From NCBI GenBank assembly GCA_002479785.1, contig DLPD01000034.1, positions 32,670 through 96,669 on the forward strand: DNA of 64,000 nucleotides, in the 5' to 3' direction. A program made the position numbers and the translations under genes. The stretch is from Cytophagaceae bacterium UBA7467 (lineage in GTDB: Bacteria > Bacteroidota > Bacteroidia > Cytophagales > Spirosomataceae). This document shows, in pieces, positions 51,586 to 59,015 of this stretch. Position 1 is the first letter of the stretch, and every line of letters starts with the position of its first letter. The notes beneath the pieces were generated by a model. It saw only the letters and a program-made list of their open reading frames with translations. It was not told the DNA's origin and made no database searches.

Positions 51586-51632
51586 TTTCTAATTCTAAAA
51601 TTGTGCTGCGCAATAATTTTGTGAATTAGAAA
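51586..51632. repeat. Inverted repeat 1 downstream of mutS
   Basis: Perfect 10-bp arms TTTCTAATTC (51586-51595) and GAATTAGAAA (51623-51632), with a second inner pairing AAAATT/AATTTT around a GC-rich core GTGCTGCGCAA. It starts two bases after the mutS stop. There is no T-run after the stem, so it is not a classical terminator. Confidence 0.7.
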
Positions 51633-51661
51633 TCTAAAGCAACTCTAAATCGCAATAAGAG

Positions 51662-51724
51662 TAATTCATTTTGTTCATTTGAAAAATATCGCGCAGCGCA
51701 TTTTTGAATGAATAAAATGAATTA
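51662..51724. repeat. Long inverted repeat 2 (63 bp) between mutS and nadK
   Basis: Arms of 18 bases (51662-51679 and 51707-51724) pair at 17 positions plus one G-T wobble. Inside, AAAAAT/ATTTTT (51682-51687 with 51700-51705) and GCG/CGC around the core add nine more pairs. The core CGCGCAGCGC resembles, in inverted form, the core of repeat 1. Confidence 0.8.
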
Positions 51725-51759
51725 GGCACGTTTTTTAATGAATAAAATCAATTACGGAC
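51701..51759. repeat. Direct repeat pair reaching into the 3' end of nadK
   Basis: The right arm of inverted repeat 2 (ATGAATAAAATGAATTA, 51708-51724) is repeated as ATGAATAAAATCAATTA at 51738-51754, preceded both times by a T-run. The second copy covers the stop codon and last two codons of nadK. Confidence 0.7.
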
Positions 51760-52629
51760 ATCTAGCCCCCAATTCAACTTACTCCTTAGCGTCTGCAAGA
51801 AATCATCCCCGGGAATCTTGATTAATTTCGCGGAGAAAGGTGCTTTTTTGACTTCAATTTTGAAATGACTGTCGATTACTTTGGAACGGGAATCCAATGA
51901 GATTAGGAAGTTTTTGCTTCTTGAACTTACTTCAAAAGTTAATACCGCGGAACTAGAAACGAGGAGCGGGCGCACATTTAAATTATGCGGGCTCATGGGT
52001 GCGATGATGAATATGTCGGAACTTGGGATAACTAAAGGACCTCCCACCGCTAAGGAATAACCGGTGGATCCAGTGGCGGTGGAAACGATCAAGCCATCCG
52101 CCCAATACGAGTTTAAATAATTGCCGTCTACAAATGCTTTTATGGTAATCATGGAGGACGTATCAGTCTTCATAATACCCACTTCATTTAGGCCAAATCC
52201 TTTGCCATCAAAAAAGTCAACCTCGGACTCTACGGAAACCAAGCTTCTATTTTCAATCCGGTAATTTCCTTGTAAAACCGTATCTAATGCGGCACTTATT
52301 TCTGGAGGTGATAAGGTGGCTAAAAAGCCTAATCGGCCGGTGTTAATACCTAAGATGGGGATTTCTTTTGCCCCTATTTGAGTCAATGTTTCTAACAGCG
52401 TTCCATCACCTCCGATACTCCAAGCCATATCCGCTGACTCTAACCCTTTTTCTATGGAATAGCTAGGTACTTCCGCCACCGAGAAACCATGTTCCCGGAG
52501 GTGATTTTTGAAGAAGTCGGAGAGGATAGGTTGGCAGTTTTTGGCACAAATATCCGCCCACATTTTTTCCATTAAGGGCTTGGTTTCAGCCGAAAAGGTT
52601 TTTCCGTGAATGGCTAATTGTACGCTCAT
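51748..52629 (-). CDS. nadK: NAD kinase
   Basis: A 293-residue kinase that makes NADP. IGGDGTLLETL with GGDGT at 73-77, GINTGRLGFLATLSP, and DGLIVSTATGSTGYSLAVGGPL are the NAD-kinase signature. It ends LDVRN, where the last two codons and stop fall within a repeat copy. Its start shares one base with the CBS gene stop (TAATG), so they are coupled. Confidence 0.96.
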   Translation of the reverse strand: MSVQLAIHGKTFSAETKPLMEKMWADICAKNCQPILSDFFKNHLREHGFSVAEVPSYSIEKGLESADMAWSIGGDGTLLETLTQIGAKEIPILGINTGRLGFLATLSPPEISAALDTVLQGNYRIENRSLVSVESEVDFFDGKGFGLNEVGIMKTDTSSMITIKAFVDGNYLNSYWADGLIVSTATGSTGYSLAVGGPLVIPSSDIFIIAPMSPHNLNVRPLLVSSSAVLTFEVSSRSKNFLISLDSRSKVIDSHFKIEVKKAPFSAKLIKIPGDDFLQTLRSKLNWGLDVRN

Positions 52630-53273
52630 TATAGGTCAATATAACGCATTAAATGATCAAAACGATCTTGATCTATTTCTAGTTGCTCCCCAAAAACAAA
52701 GGCCTTTTCAATGAAAATTCCGTGTCTTTCCAGGTTGGTTATCATCTTGCCAAAAGCCTCCGTTTGTACTTGGAGTACCACATTCGGTTCTTGGAAAAAA
52801 CTACGCACGATAAACCCATTTTCCTCCTCAATAATCCGAATAATTGTGCTAAGGCTATCTCGTGATGCTTGAAAAGGGACACGGATAATTCCTCCATTTT
52901 TATTTTCTAGACCTGAATGTAACAGGAGATTTCCTACTTCATTTTTGGTCAAATAACCTCTAAAGGAGCCTTCCCCATTAGTAATGGCAATGACATCTAA
53001 GCTAGGTTCATCAAACCAAGGTAGACTGGCTAACACATCCTCCTCCTCTTCCATTCGGAAGGTAGAAAAATGGTTTCTTAGATCTTTAAGGGTTTGTTCA
53101 GGCGAGAAAGCCTGACCTAAAATTTCGGAGGAAACAAGTCCAATGAAATCCTTATTTTCTACTACCGCTAATGCATTTACACCCTGAGCTCGGATTGTTT
53201 TCGACGCTTTTGCGACTGAATCTGTCAAGCGCAACACCGGTAAATCATTATTTAGGTGTGAAAGCATTAACAT
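52629..53273 (-). CDS. CBS-domain protein with C-terminal ACT-like region
   Basis: A 214-residue cytosolic protein. Two CBS domains lie at about 10-125 (TDSVAKASKTIRAQGVNALAVVENKDFIGLVSSEIL; TNGEGSFRGYLTKNEVGNLLL), and residues 140-214 look like an ACT domain (STIIRIIEEENGFIVRSFFQE). It probably binds an adenine nucleotide or amino acid. The frequent adjacency of this type of gene to nadK in Bacteroidota suggests a link with NAD(P) control, but that is inference. Start ATG 53273; ATG 53267 is an alternative. Confidence 0.82.
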   Translation of the reverse strand: MLMLSHLNNDLPVLRLTDSVAKASKTIRAQGVNALAVVENKDFIGLVSSEILGQAFSPEQTLKDLRNHFSTFRMEEEEDVLASLPWFDEPSLDVIAITNGEGSFRGYLTKNEVGNLLLHSGLENKNGGIIRVPFQASRDSLSTIIRIIEEENGFIVRSFFQEPNVVLQVQTEAFGKMITNLERHGIFIEKAFVFGEQLEIDQDRFDHLMRYIDL

Positions 53274-53274
53274 G

Positions 53275-54036
53275 TTAGACGGGGTTCTGATTTAACCATT
53301 CGGTTAAAATTTCGTTGAATTCTGTCGGCCTTTCCATCATAGGAGCATGGCAGCATTTATCAATAAATCGAAGAGTGGATCCTTGAATTAATCGATTAAA
53401 CTCGTGTCCTACTTCTGGTGGTGTTATCGTGTCGTTTAAACCCCAAATTAATAGGGTAGGAGCCTTGATATGAACTATATCTTTGGCCATATTATTACGC
53501 TGCGCAGACTTCGCTATAGCGATAATGCGCATTACTTTAGGGATACTATTTGTTATTTCAAACACCTCATCCACTAATTCTTTGCTCGCCGTTTTAGGAT
53601 CATAAAAGGTGTATTCAACGCGCTCTTTAATGAATTCGTAATTTCCGCGCTTCGGATACGAACCGCCCATCGAGTTTTCAAAGAGCCCTGAAGAACCGGT
53701 TAAAATCAATCGTTGGATCTTTTCAGGGTGACGAAGTGTGTAAATAAGCGCAACGTGGCCACCTAATGAATTGCCTATAACGCTAAAGGTATCCAAGCCT
53801 ATGTAGTCCACAAAACCTTCAATGAATACAGTTAATCCTTCGCAACCAGCCTCTTTAATAGGCATATCATGAATGGGCATCAGCGGAATGATGACTCTAT
53901 ACTTTGACTTAAAGTGATTAATCACTCCAGCCCAATTGCTCAATGCGCCAAACAATCCGTGAAGTAATAAAAGGGTTTCACCTTGTCCTTCATCGATGTA
54001 ACGGTACTCTCCTTCTTCCTTAATTAGGTACTCCAT
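53275..54036 (-). CDS. Alpha/beta-fold hydrolase
   Basis: A 253-residue hydrolase. The oxyanion motif LLLLHGLFGALSNW (23-36), the nucleophile elbow VIGNSLGGH with Ser, an Asp in LLIWGLNDTITPP, and His in DKCCHAPMMERP form the catalytic triad. No signal peptide. It could be an esterase, lipase or C-C hydrolase. It is first of the group with the CBS and nadK genes, one base apart from the CBS gene. Confidence 0.85.
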   Translation of the reverse strand: MEYLIKEEGEYRYIDEGQGETLLLLHGLFGALSNWAGVINHFKSKYRVIIPLMPIHDMPIKEAGCEGLTVFIEGFVDYIGLDTFSVIGNSLGGHVALIYTLRHPEKIQRLILTGSSGLFENSMGGSYPKRGNYEFIKERVEYTFYDPKTASKELVDEVFEITNSIPKVMRIIAIAKSAQRNNMAKDIVHIKAPTLLIWGLNDTITPPEVGHEFNRLIQGSTLRFIDKCCHAPMMERPTEFNEILTEWLNQNPV

Positions 54037-54091
54037 TCAGGATTTTTGTATTTATAAACTGCAATTTAATAAAAAGAATGTTAAACAATTT

Positions 54092-54099
54092 TAATTTTG
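54092..54099 (+). promoter_or_regulatory. -7 element for the FAD amine-oxidase-like gene
   Basis: TAATTTTG, exact match to TAnnTTTG, 27 bases before the ATG at 54127. It lies in the upstream part of the longer open frame and supports the shorter start. No TTG at -33. Confidence 0.5.
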
Positions 54100-54126
54100 C
54101 TGTGTTTTAAAAAATATAATTTATCT

Positions 54127-55290
54127 ATGAAACCGATCTTAATTGTAGGTGGTGGAATTGCCGGTTTGCAAGCAGCCAATATTTTACATCAAAACAACAC
54201 AGACTTCATTTTGTTTGAAAAGCAAGCCAGTTTAGGAGGGCGAGTTTCATCCACTAAGAAAGATGGATTTATTTTAGACCGCGGTTTCCAAGTGCTGCAA
54301 ACCTCTTATTCGGAAGTGCAACGGTCTTTAGATCTAGCTAAATTACAATTGCATTTTTTTGAATCGGGAGCGATGATTAAAGACCAAGTGTTTTTTAATC
54401 CACTTCGCCGCCCTTTTGATTTGTTTTCAACGGATTTTATTACCTTAAAGGACGCCTATTCATTAGCCAAAATCTGGTTCAAATTACAAGGTGACGTGCC
54501 AGCGCTAGATGGAAATAAGCAAACAACACAGGAGCTAATCGAATCCTATTCCTTCTCTGATCGGTTCAAGAACGAGTTTCTGATTCCGTTTTTTCAGGGC
54601 GTTTTTTTGCAAGAAACGCTGACCCAACCTGCCTCCTTATTTTTCTATTATTTGCAGCAGTTTTTGTATGGAAATGCGGCGGTTCCGGCAGGCGGAATGC
54701 AGGCTATCCCAGATCAAATGGCCTCCTTTTTGCCTACAGATAAAGTGAATTTAAATCAAGAAATTGTCGCTATTACAGACAAAAGTATAACCCTGAAATC
54801 GGGAGAAATAATAGAAGGAGAGGCTGTTATTTTAGCGGTGGATTTATTAGTGGCTGCCAAGATGTTGGGTTTGCAGATGCCGGAAACCTTGGGCTCTAAA
54901 ACGTTTTATTTTTCAGCCAAAAAGACTGAAAAAGAACCGGCATTATTGCGCTTAGTGGGAGAGCAACATCTACTTCATTTTACTTGTTTGACTGATGTGA
55001 ATCCTAATTTAGCGCCCAAAGGAAAAGCGTTGTATTCTGCGACAAGCCTACAAGGTAGTTCGGAAAAAGAAGTTAAAGAGGTATTAGGGAAACAATTGCC
55101 TGGCATAAAATTAACCCTAATTCAAAGCATTGATATTCCCCACTCCTTGCAAAAGGTGGATACATATGAGGCTTTAAAAAAGGCCGCCAAGGGAATTGTT
55201 TTAGCTGGCGATTATTTGGAATTTCCATCCTTGCAAGGAGCCCTTTTATCAGGGAGGAAAGCGGCGGAAGAAATTTTGGCTAGAACCTGA
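54127..55290 (+). CDS. FAD-dependent amine-oxidase/phytoene-desaturase-like protein
   Basis: A 387-residue flavoprotein. KPILIVGGGIAGLQAANIL (2-20) is the FAD-binding motif, RGFQVLQTSY the substrate-side motif, and IVLAGDYLEFPSLQGALLSGRKAAEEIL the C-terminal FAD-binding segment. The pattern fits NAD(P)-binding Rossmann-like protoporphyrinogen-oxidase/amine-oxidase proteins; no carotenoid cluster is next to it (crtW is 15 kb away), so the substrate is unknown. The ATG at 54127 is used. It may be cotranscribed weakly with the next gene, which has its own -7 element. Confidence 0.82.
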   Translation: MKPILIVGGGIAGLQAANILHQNNTDFILFEKQASLGGRVSSTKKDGFILDRGFQVLQTSYSEVQRSLDLAKLQLHFFESGAMIKDQVFFNPLRRPFDLFSTDFITLKDAYSLAKIWFKLQGDVPALDGNKQTTQELIESYSFSDRFKNEFLIPFFQGVFLQETLTQPASLFFYYLQQFLYGNAAVPAGGMQAIPDQMASFLPTDKVNLNQEIVAITDKSITLKSGEIIEGEAVILAVDLLVAAKMLGLQMPETLGSKTFYFSAKKTEKEPALLRLVGEQHLLHFTCLTDVNPNLAPKGKALYSATSLQGSSEKEVKEVLGKQLPGIKLTLIQSIDIPHSLQKVDTYEALKKAAKGIVLAGDYLEFPSLQGALLSGRKAAEEILART

Positions 55291-55321
55291 TTTTCGTCAG
55301 CCAATTTATGTATGATTTTCG

Positions 55322-55329
55322 TACCTTTG
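55322..55329 (+). promoter_or_regulatory. -7 element for the haloperoxidase-like operon
   Basis: TACCTTTG, exact match to TAnnTTTG, 20 bases before the ATG at 55350. No TTG at the standard distance. It rules out the start at 55308. Confidence 0.5.
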
Positions 55330-55349
55330 TTAGGTTAATCAAACCCTAC

Positions 55350-56663
55350 ATGAGAAAAATAATTTTCATTTTCGCTGTCTTGTTAGTAGCTTCTTGTTCT
55401 AGCTCGAATAAAGACTATCAAAAAGCTGCTTCTAATCCTGAGTTTTTAATTCGTGCGGAAGTGATGTTAACCGAAAGTATCATTCACGATATTTTTGCTC
55501 CACCTGTTTCTTCTCGTATTTACATGTATGCCAGTATTGCGGGTTATGAGGCAGCTATTCATGGAGAAAAAGGATATAAATCCCTGGTAGGTCAAATTAA
55601 TGGTTTTGAAAAAGTAGCGCAACCAGAAAAAGGGAAAGAATATTGCTATCCATTAGCTTCTACTCGGGCCTTTCTAACGATGGGAAAGAAGTTAACATTC
55701 GCCCAAGAATTATACGAAGAATTCGATAAGAAATTAGAAGAAGATTACAAAGCAACGGGTATTCCGGATGACGTATATGAGCGTTCGATTGCTTTAGGGG
55801 ATTCGATTGCAGAATCTGTTTTTAAATATGCAGCAAAAGATAATTACAAACAAACACGAGGTTTCCGTTTCACGGTGACTAATGAACCAGGTACATGGAC
55901 ACCCACTCCTCCCGCCTACATGGATGCAGTAGAGCCATTCTGGACTAAAATTCGTCCAGTAGGGCTTGATTCATCAGCTCAGTTTCAGGCTCCAGTTCCG
56001 GCTAAGTTTGATTTGACACCAGGTTCACCTTACTACAAAGAGGTAATGGAATCTTATAATACGGTGAAAAATTTGACGGATGAGCAGCGTAATATTGCTA
56101 ATTTCTGGGATTGCAATCCATTTAAAATGAACATTACAGGTCACGCGATGTTTGCCACGAAAAAGATGTCACCGGGTGGACACTGGATGGGGATTGTGGG
56201 ACAAGTTTCGCGTCAATTAAAGAAAACACATGTTCAAGTGGCTGAGGCTTTCGTGATGACTTCGATGTCGATTTTCGATGGATTTATTTCATGCTGGGAT
56301 GAGAAATACCGCTCGGTAAGAATTCGTCCAGAGACCGTCATAAATAACAGCATCGATAAGAAATGGATCCCGATTTTGCAGACACCTCCCTTCCCAGAAT
56401 ATACCTCAGGGCATAGTACTATTTCAAGTGCGGCTGCTACCGTGCTGACGAAATTATATGGAGACAATGTAGCCTTTAATGATTCTACAGAGATTCCTTA
56501 TGGGTTGCCGCCACGTAAATTTACATCCTTTAAACAAGCGGCAGATGAGGCATCTATTTCGCGATTATATGGAGGTATTCACTTCCGCCCTGCGTTAGAT
56601 CAAGGTGTGATCCAAGGAGCTAAAGTGGCGAATCATCTGCTGTCAAAAGTGAAAATTAAGTAA
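55350..56663 (+). CDS. Vanadium-dependent haloperoxidase/PAP2-like lipoprotein
   Basis: A 437-residue lipoprotein (lipobox LLVASC, Cys16). The PAP2/haloperoxidase active-site pattern is visible: KYRSVRIRPET near 326, EYTSGHSTISS near 352 (SGH) and SRLYGGIHFRPALDQG near 404. These are the vanadate- or phosphate-binding Lys, Arg, His positions of the superfamily. It could be a phosphatase or a haloperoxidase; sequence alone does not tell. Its stop overlaps the globin start (TAATG), a sign of coupled translation. Confidence 0.85.
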   Translation: MRKIIFIFAVLLVASCSSSNKDYQKAASNPEFLIRAEVMLTESIIHDIFAPPVSSRIYMYASIAGYEAAIHGEKGYKSLVGQINGFEKVAQPEKGKEYCYPLASTRAFLTMGKKLTFAQELYEEFDKKLEEDYKATGIPDDVYERSIALGDSIAESVFKYAAKDNYKQTRGFRFTVTNEPGTWTPTPPAYMDAVEPFWTKIRPVGLDSSAQFQAPVPAKFDLTPGSPYYKEVMESYNTVKNLTDEQRNIANFWDCNPFKMNITGHAMFATKKMSPGGHWMGIVGQVSRQLKKTHVQVAEAFVMTSMSIFDGFISCWDEKYRSVRIRPETVINNSIDKKWIPILQTPPFPEYTSGHSTISSAAATVLTKLYGDNVAFNDSTEIPYGLPPRKFTSFKQAADEASISRLYGGIHFRPALDQGVIQGAKVANHLLSKVKIK

Positions 56664-57055
56664 TGAAAAGCGACATCACTTCGAAAGCCGATATAAAGAC
56701 ATTTGTCGATGCATTTTATGCGAAAATGCCCTCAGATGATTTAGTTGGAAAGGTTTTTATGGAAGTGATGCACGTGGATTTTTCGGCACATCTCCCTAAA
56801 ATGTATGATTTTTGGGAGATGTTGTTGTTTCAGGGTACATCCTATCAAGGAGCTCCCATGCGACCTCATTTGCAGATCAATCAGATTCATCCGATTACAC
56901 CTGCCCATTTTGAGCGGTGGCTAGGAATGTTCCGTGAAACAGTTCGCGATTTGTTCGAAGGACCTAAGGCGGAAGAGGCGATTACCAAGGCAGAAAACAT
57001 CGCTGCTACTTGGGCGTACAAATTGGATTATTTAACGAAACACGCTGGAGAATAA
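56663..57055 (+). CDS. Group III truncated haemoglobin
   Basis: A 130-residue 2-on-2 globin. FVDAFYAKMPSDDLVGKVFMEV, LPKMYDFWEMLLFQGTSYQG, MRPHLQINQIHPITPAHFERWLGMFRET (proximal His in the PAHF segment) match group III globins. Such proteins bind O2 or detoxify NO. It is coupled at both ends: its start overlaps the haloperoxidase stop, and its stop overlaps the kinase start by one base. Confidence 0.92.
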   Translation: MKSDITSKADIKTFVDAFYAKMPSDDLVGKVFMEVMHVDFSAHLPKMYDFWEMLLFQGTSYQGAPMRPHLQINQIHPITPAHFERWLGMFRETVRDLFEGPKAEEAITKAENIAATWAYKLDYLTKHAGE

Positions 57056-58110
57056 TGATCGTATCTACCCCGGGCCGCATTTGTCTTTTTGGCGAGCACC
57101 AAGATTATTTGGGATTACCTGTCATTGCGGCTGCCATATCGAAACGTATTCAGATTGAAGGGAATTTTAGGGAGGACTCCATCGTGCATTTTTCGTTGCC
57201 CGATATTGGGGCGGAAGAAACATTTGAACTAAACTACCCAATAGCCTACACGAAAGAACGAGACTATTTCAAAAGTGTATTAAATGTGTTGCACCGGAAA
57301 GGACATCACCTAAACAAAGGGTTAGCATTAACGGTAAGTGGAAATATTCCCATTAATTCTGGAACGTCCAGTTCATCCGCCTTGCTGGTGTCTTGGGTGA
57401 ATTTTTTAAATGAAATCTACGAATTAGGGTATACCCAAAAGCAGGTGGGAGAAATCACCTACGAAGCAGAAGTGCTCGAATTTTCAGAACCCGGAGGGAT
57501 GATGGACCAGTACTCTACGGCGGTAGGAAATGTGATTTATTTAGCTTCTGTGCCGGAAATACATATCGAAACCTATGCCAGAGAATTAGGCACTTTTGTT
57601 CTAGGAGATTCGATGGAGCCTAAAGATACGTTGGGGATTTTGAATCATGTGAAGTTTGGAATGTTAGGCGGGATGAAAAAAATTCAGGCGAAATATCCCG
57701 CATTTGATTTAACGACTGAAAAAGATCCAGCGAAATACCGTGATTTATTAACGGAAGTTGAATGGGTGCTTTTGCAGGCAAATATGAGTGATCGTGATTT
57801 ATTGCTTGAGGCAAAAGCGATGTTTGAAGGGAAAATTGCTTGGTCAGATGAAAAATTAGGTTCGTTATTAAATGAACATCAAGTAAATTTGCGCGATCAC
57901 AAGCGGATTTCCACGCCTAAAATTAATCGAATGATTCAAGCCGCTTTGGATGCGGGAGCATTAGGAGGGAAAATAAATGGATCTGGTGGTGGTGGCTGTA
58001 TGTTTGCCTATGCACCCAGAAATCCTGAAAAAGTGGTGGAGGCGATTGAAAAAGAAGGCGGGAAAGCCTACATTATTACAGTAGATAAAGGAACAACGAA
58101 AATAGCATGA
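57055..58110 (+). CDS. GHMP family sugar kinase (galactokinase-like)
   Basis: A 351-residue small-molecule kinase. Motif 1 PGRICLFGEHQDYLG (6-20), ATP motif 2 INSGTSSSSALL (98-110) and motif 3 KINGSGGGGCMFAY (near 305) are typical of GHMP kinases and closest to galactokinase-type (GEHxDY), but Cys-Leu-Phe and the lack of a canonical galactokinase signature leave the sugar open. ATG 57055 (MIVSTPGRI) is preferred. The stop overlaps the nucleotidyltransferase start (ATGA), so kinase and transferase act in series: sugar to sugar-1-phosphate to NDP-sugar. Confidence 0.85.
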   Translation: MIVSTPGRICLFGEHQDYLGLPVIAAAISKRIQIEGNFREDSIVHFSLPDIGAEETFELNYPIAYTKERDYFKSVLNVLHRKGHHLNKGLALTVSGNIPINSGTSSSSALLVSWVNFLNEIYELGYTQKQVGEITYEAEVLEFSEPGGMMDQYSTAVGNVIYLASVPEIHIETYARELGTFVLGDSMEPKDTLGILNHVKFGMLGGMKKIQAKYPAFDLTTEKDPAKYRDLLTEVEWVLLQANMSDRDLLLEAKAMFEGKIAWSDEKLGSLLNEHQVNLRDHKRISTPKINRMIQAALDAGALGGKINGSGGGGCMFAYAPRNPEKVVEAIEKEGGKAYIITVDKGTTKIA

Positions 58111-58976
58111 AGAAAAGATTATTGATTTTAGCGGGTGGTATGGCCTCTCGCATGAAGAAAGCCTTAGCGGAAGAGAACAGTGATTTAGATCCAAAATTAG
58201 TAGCGCAAGCCAATGCGGTGACTAAAGGGATGATTCAAGTAGGGAAGAATGGCAAGACCTTGATTGATTACCAATTATACAACGCGCATTTAGCCGGCAT
58301 CGAGGAGGTAATGTTGTTATTGCATCCCACAGATTCGGTTTCTCAGGAATATTGTGAGTCTTTAATGTCGAAAGACGCGACATGGGGGATGAAAATCGTT
58401 TTTGCGCGTCAACAGATTGCGGCAGATCGAGAAAAACCAGCTGGGACTGCAGATGCCGTTTATCAAGCTTTATCACAGCATGCAGATTGGCAAACGGGTC
58501 GCGTAATTGTATGTAATTCAGATAATTTGTATTCAGTGAATGCGCTGAAGACGCTTTGGGCTTCACCTGTTCCTCAGGCTTTAATCTCGTATCACCGGGA
58601 TAGTTTATTGTATCCTGAAGAGCGAATTTCTGCATTTGCCCTGATCCGCACGGACGCAGAGGGTTATTTACTAGAGATTATTGAGAAGCCTACGAAAGAG
58701 CAGGCAGATGAATTGATGGCGAAACAAGGTCGTTTAGGCGTGAGCATGAACGTGTTTGTGTTTGAGGCGAGTACGTTCTTACCTTATTTGGCCAAAACAC
58801 CATTTCACCCTGTCCGCAACGAAAAAGAATTGCCTACCTCCGTCGTGATGTTTGGTGAAGGGGAGGGCAAAGGCTTCTTCGCGATTCCATTAGCAGAAAA
58901 TGTGCCTGACTTGACTTCTAAAGAGGATATCTTAGTGATGCAGAAATATTTAGAGGAAACCTATGGCGATTTCTAA
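58107..58976 (+). CDS. Sugar nucleotidyltransferase
   Basis: A 289-residue NTP-transferase. LAGGMASRMKK at 8-18 is the nucleotide-binding motif, NSDNLY near 138 binds the metal, and LEIIEKPTKEQADEL near 190 matches the family. The start overlaps the kinase stop. The sugar and nucleotide are unknown; placed after a GHMP kinase it probably activates the product sugar-1-phosphate, as in salvage pathways for nucleotide sugars. No glycosyltransferase is nearby. Confidence 0.85.
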   Translation: MKKRLLILAGGMASRMKKALAEENSDLDPKLVAQANAVTKGMIQVGKNGKTLIDYQLYNAHLAGIEEVMLLLHPTDSVSQEYCESLMSKDATWGMKIVFARQQIAADREKPAGTADAVYQALSQHADWQTGRVIVCNSDNLYSVNALKTLWASPVPQALISYHRDSLLYPEERISAFALIRTDAEGYLLEIIEKPTKEQADELMAKQGRLGVSMNVFVFEASTFLPYLAKTPFHPVRNEKELPTSVVMFGEGEGKGFFAIPLAENVPDLTSKEDILVMQKYLEETYGDF

Positions 58977-58994
58977 ACCATAATGCTAAATTGT

Positions 58995-59014
58995 GAGTGA
59001 AAACCTATTCACTC
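58995..59014 (+). promoter_or_regulatory. Hairpin at the GntP gene start
   Basis: Perfect 7-bp arms GAGTGAA (58995-59001) and TTCACTC (59008-59014) with a 6-base loop, ending one base before the ATG at 59016. It would fold over the ribosome landing site, so it may control translation or be an operator. No consensus promoter is seen in the 39-base gap. Confidence 0.4.
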
Positions 59015-59015
59015 T

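Noticed and set aside
51586..51759. Integron attC site
   Set aside because: Long palindromes are present, but the RYYYAAC/GTTRRRY ends required for attC are missing and there is no integrase.
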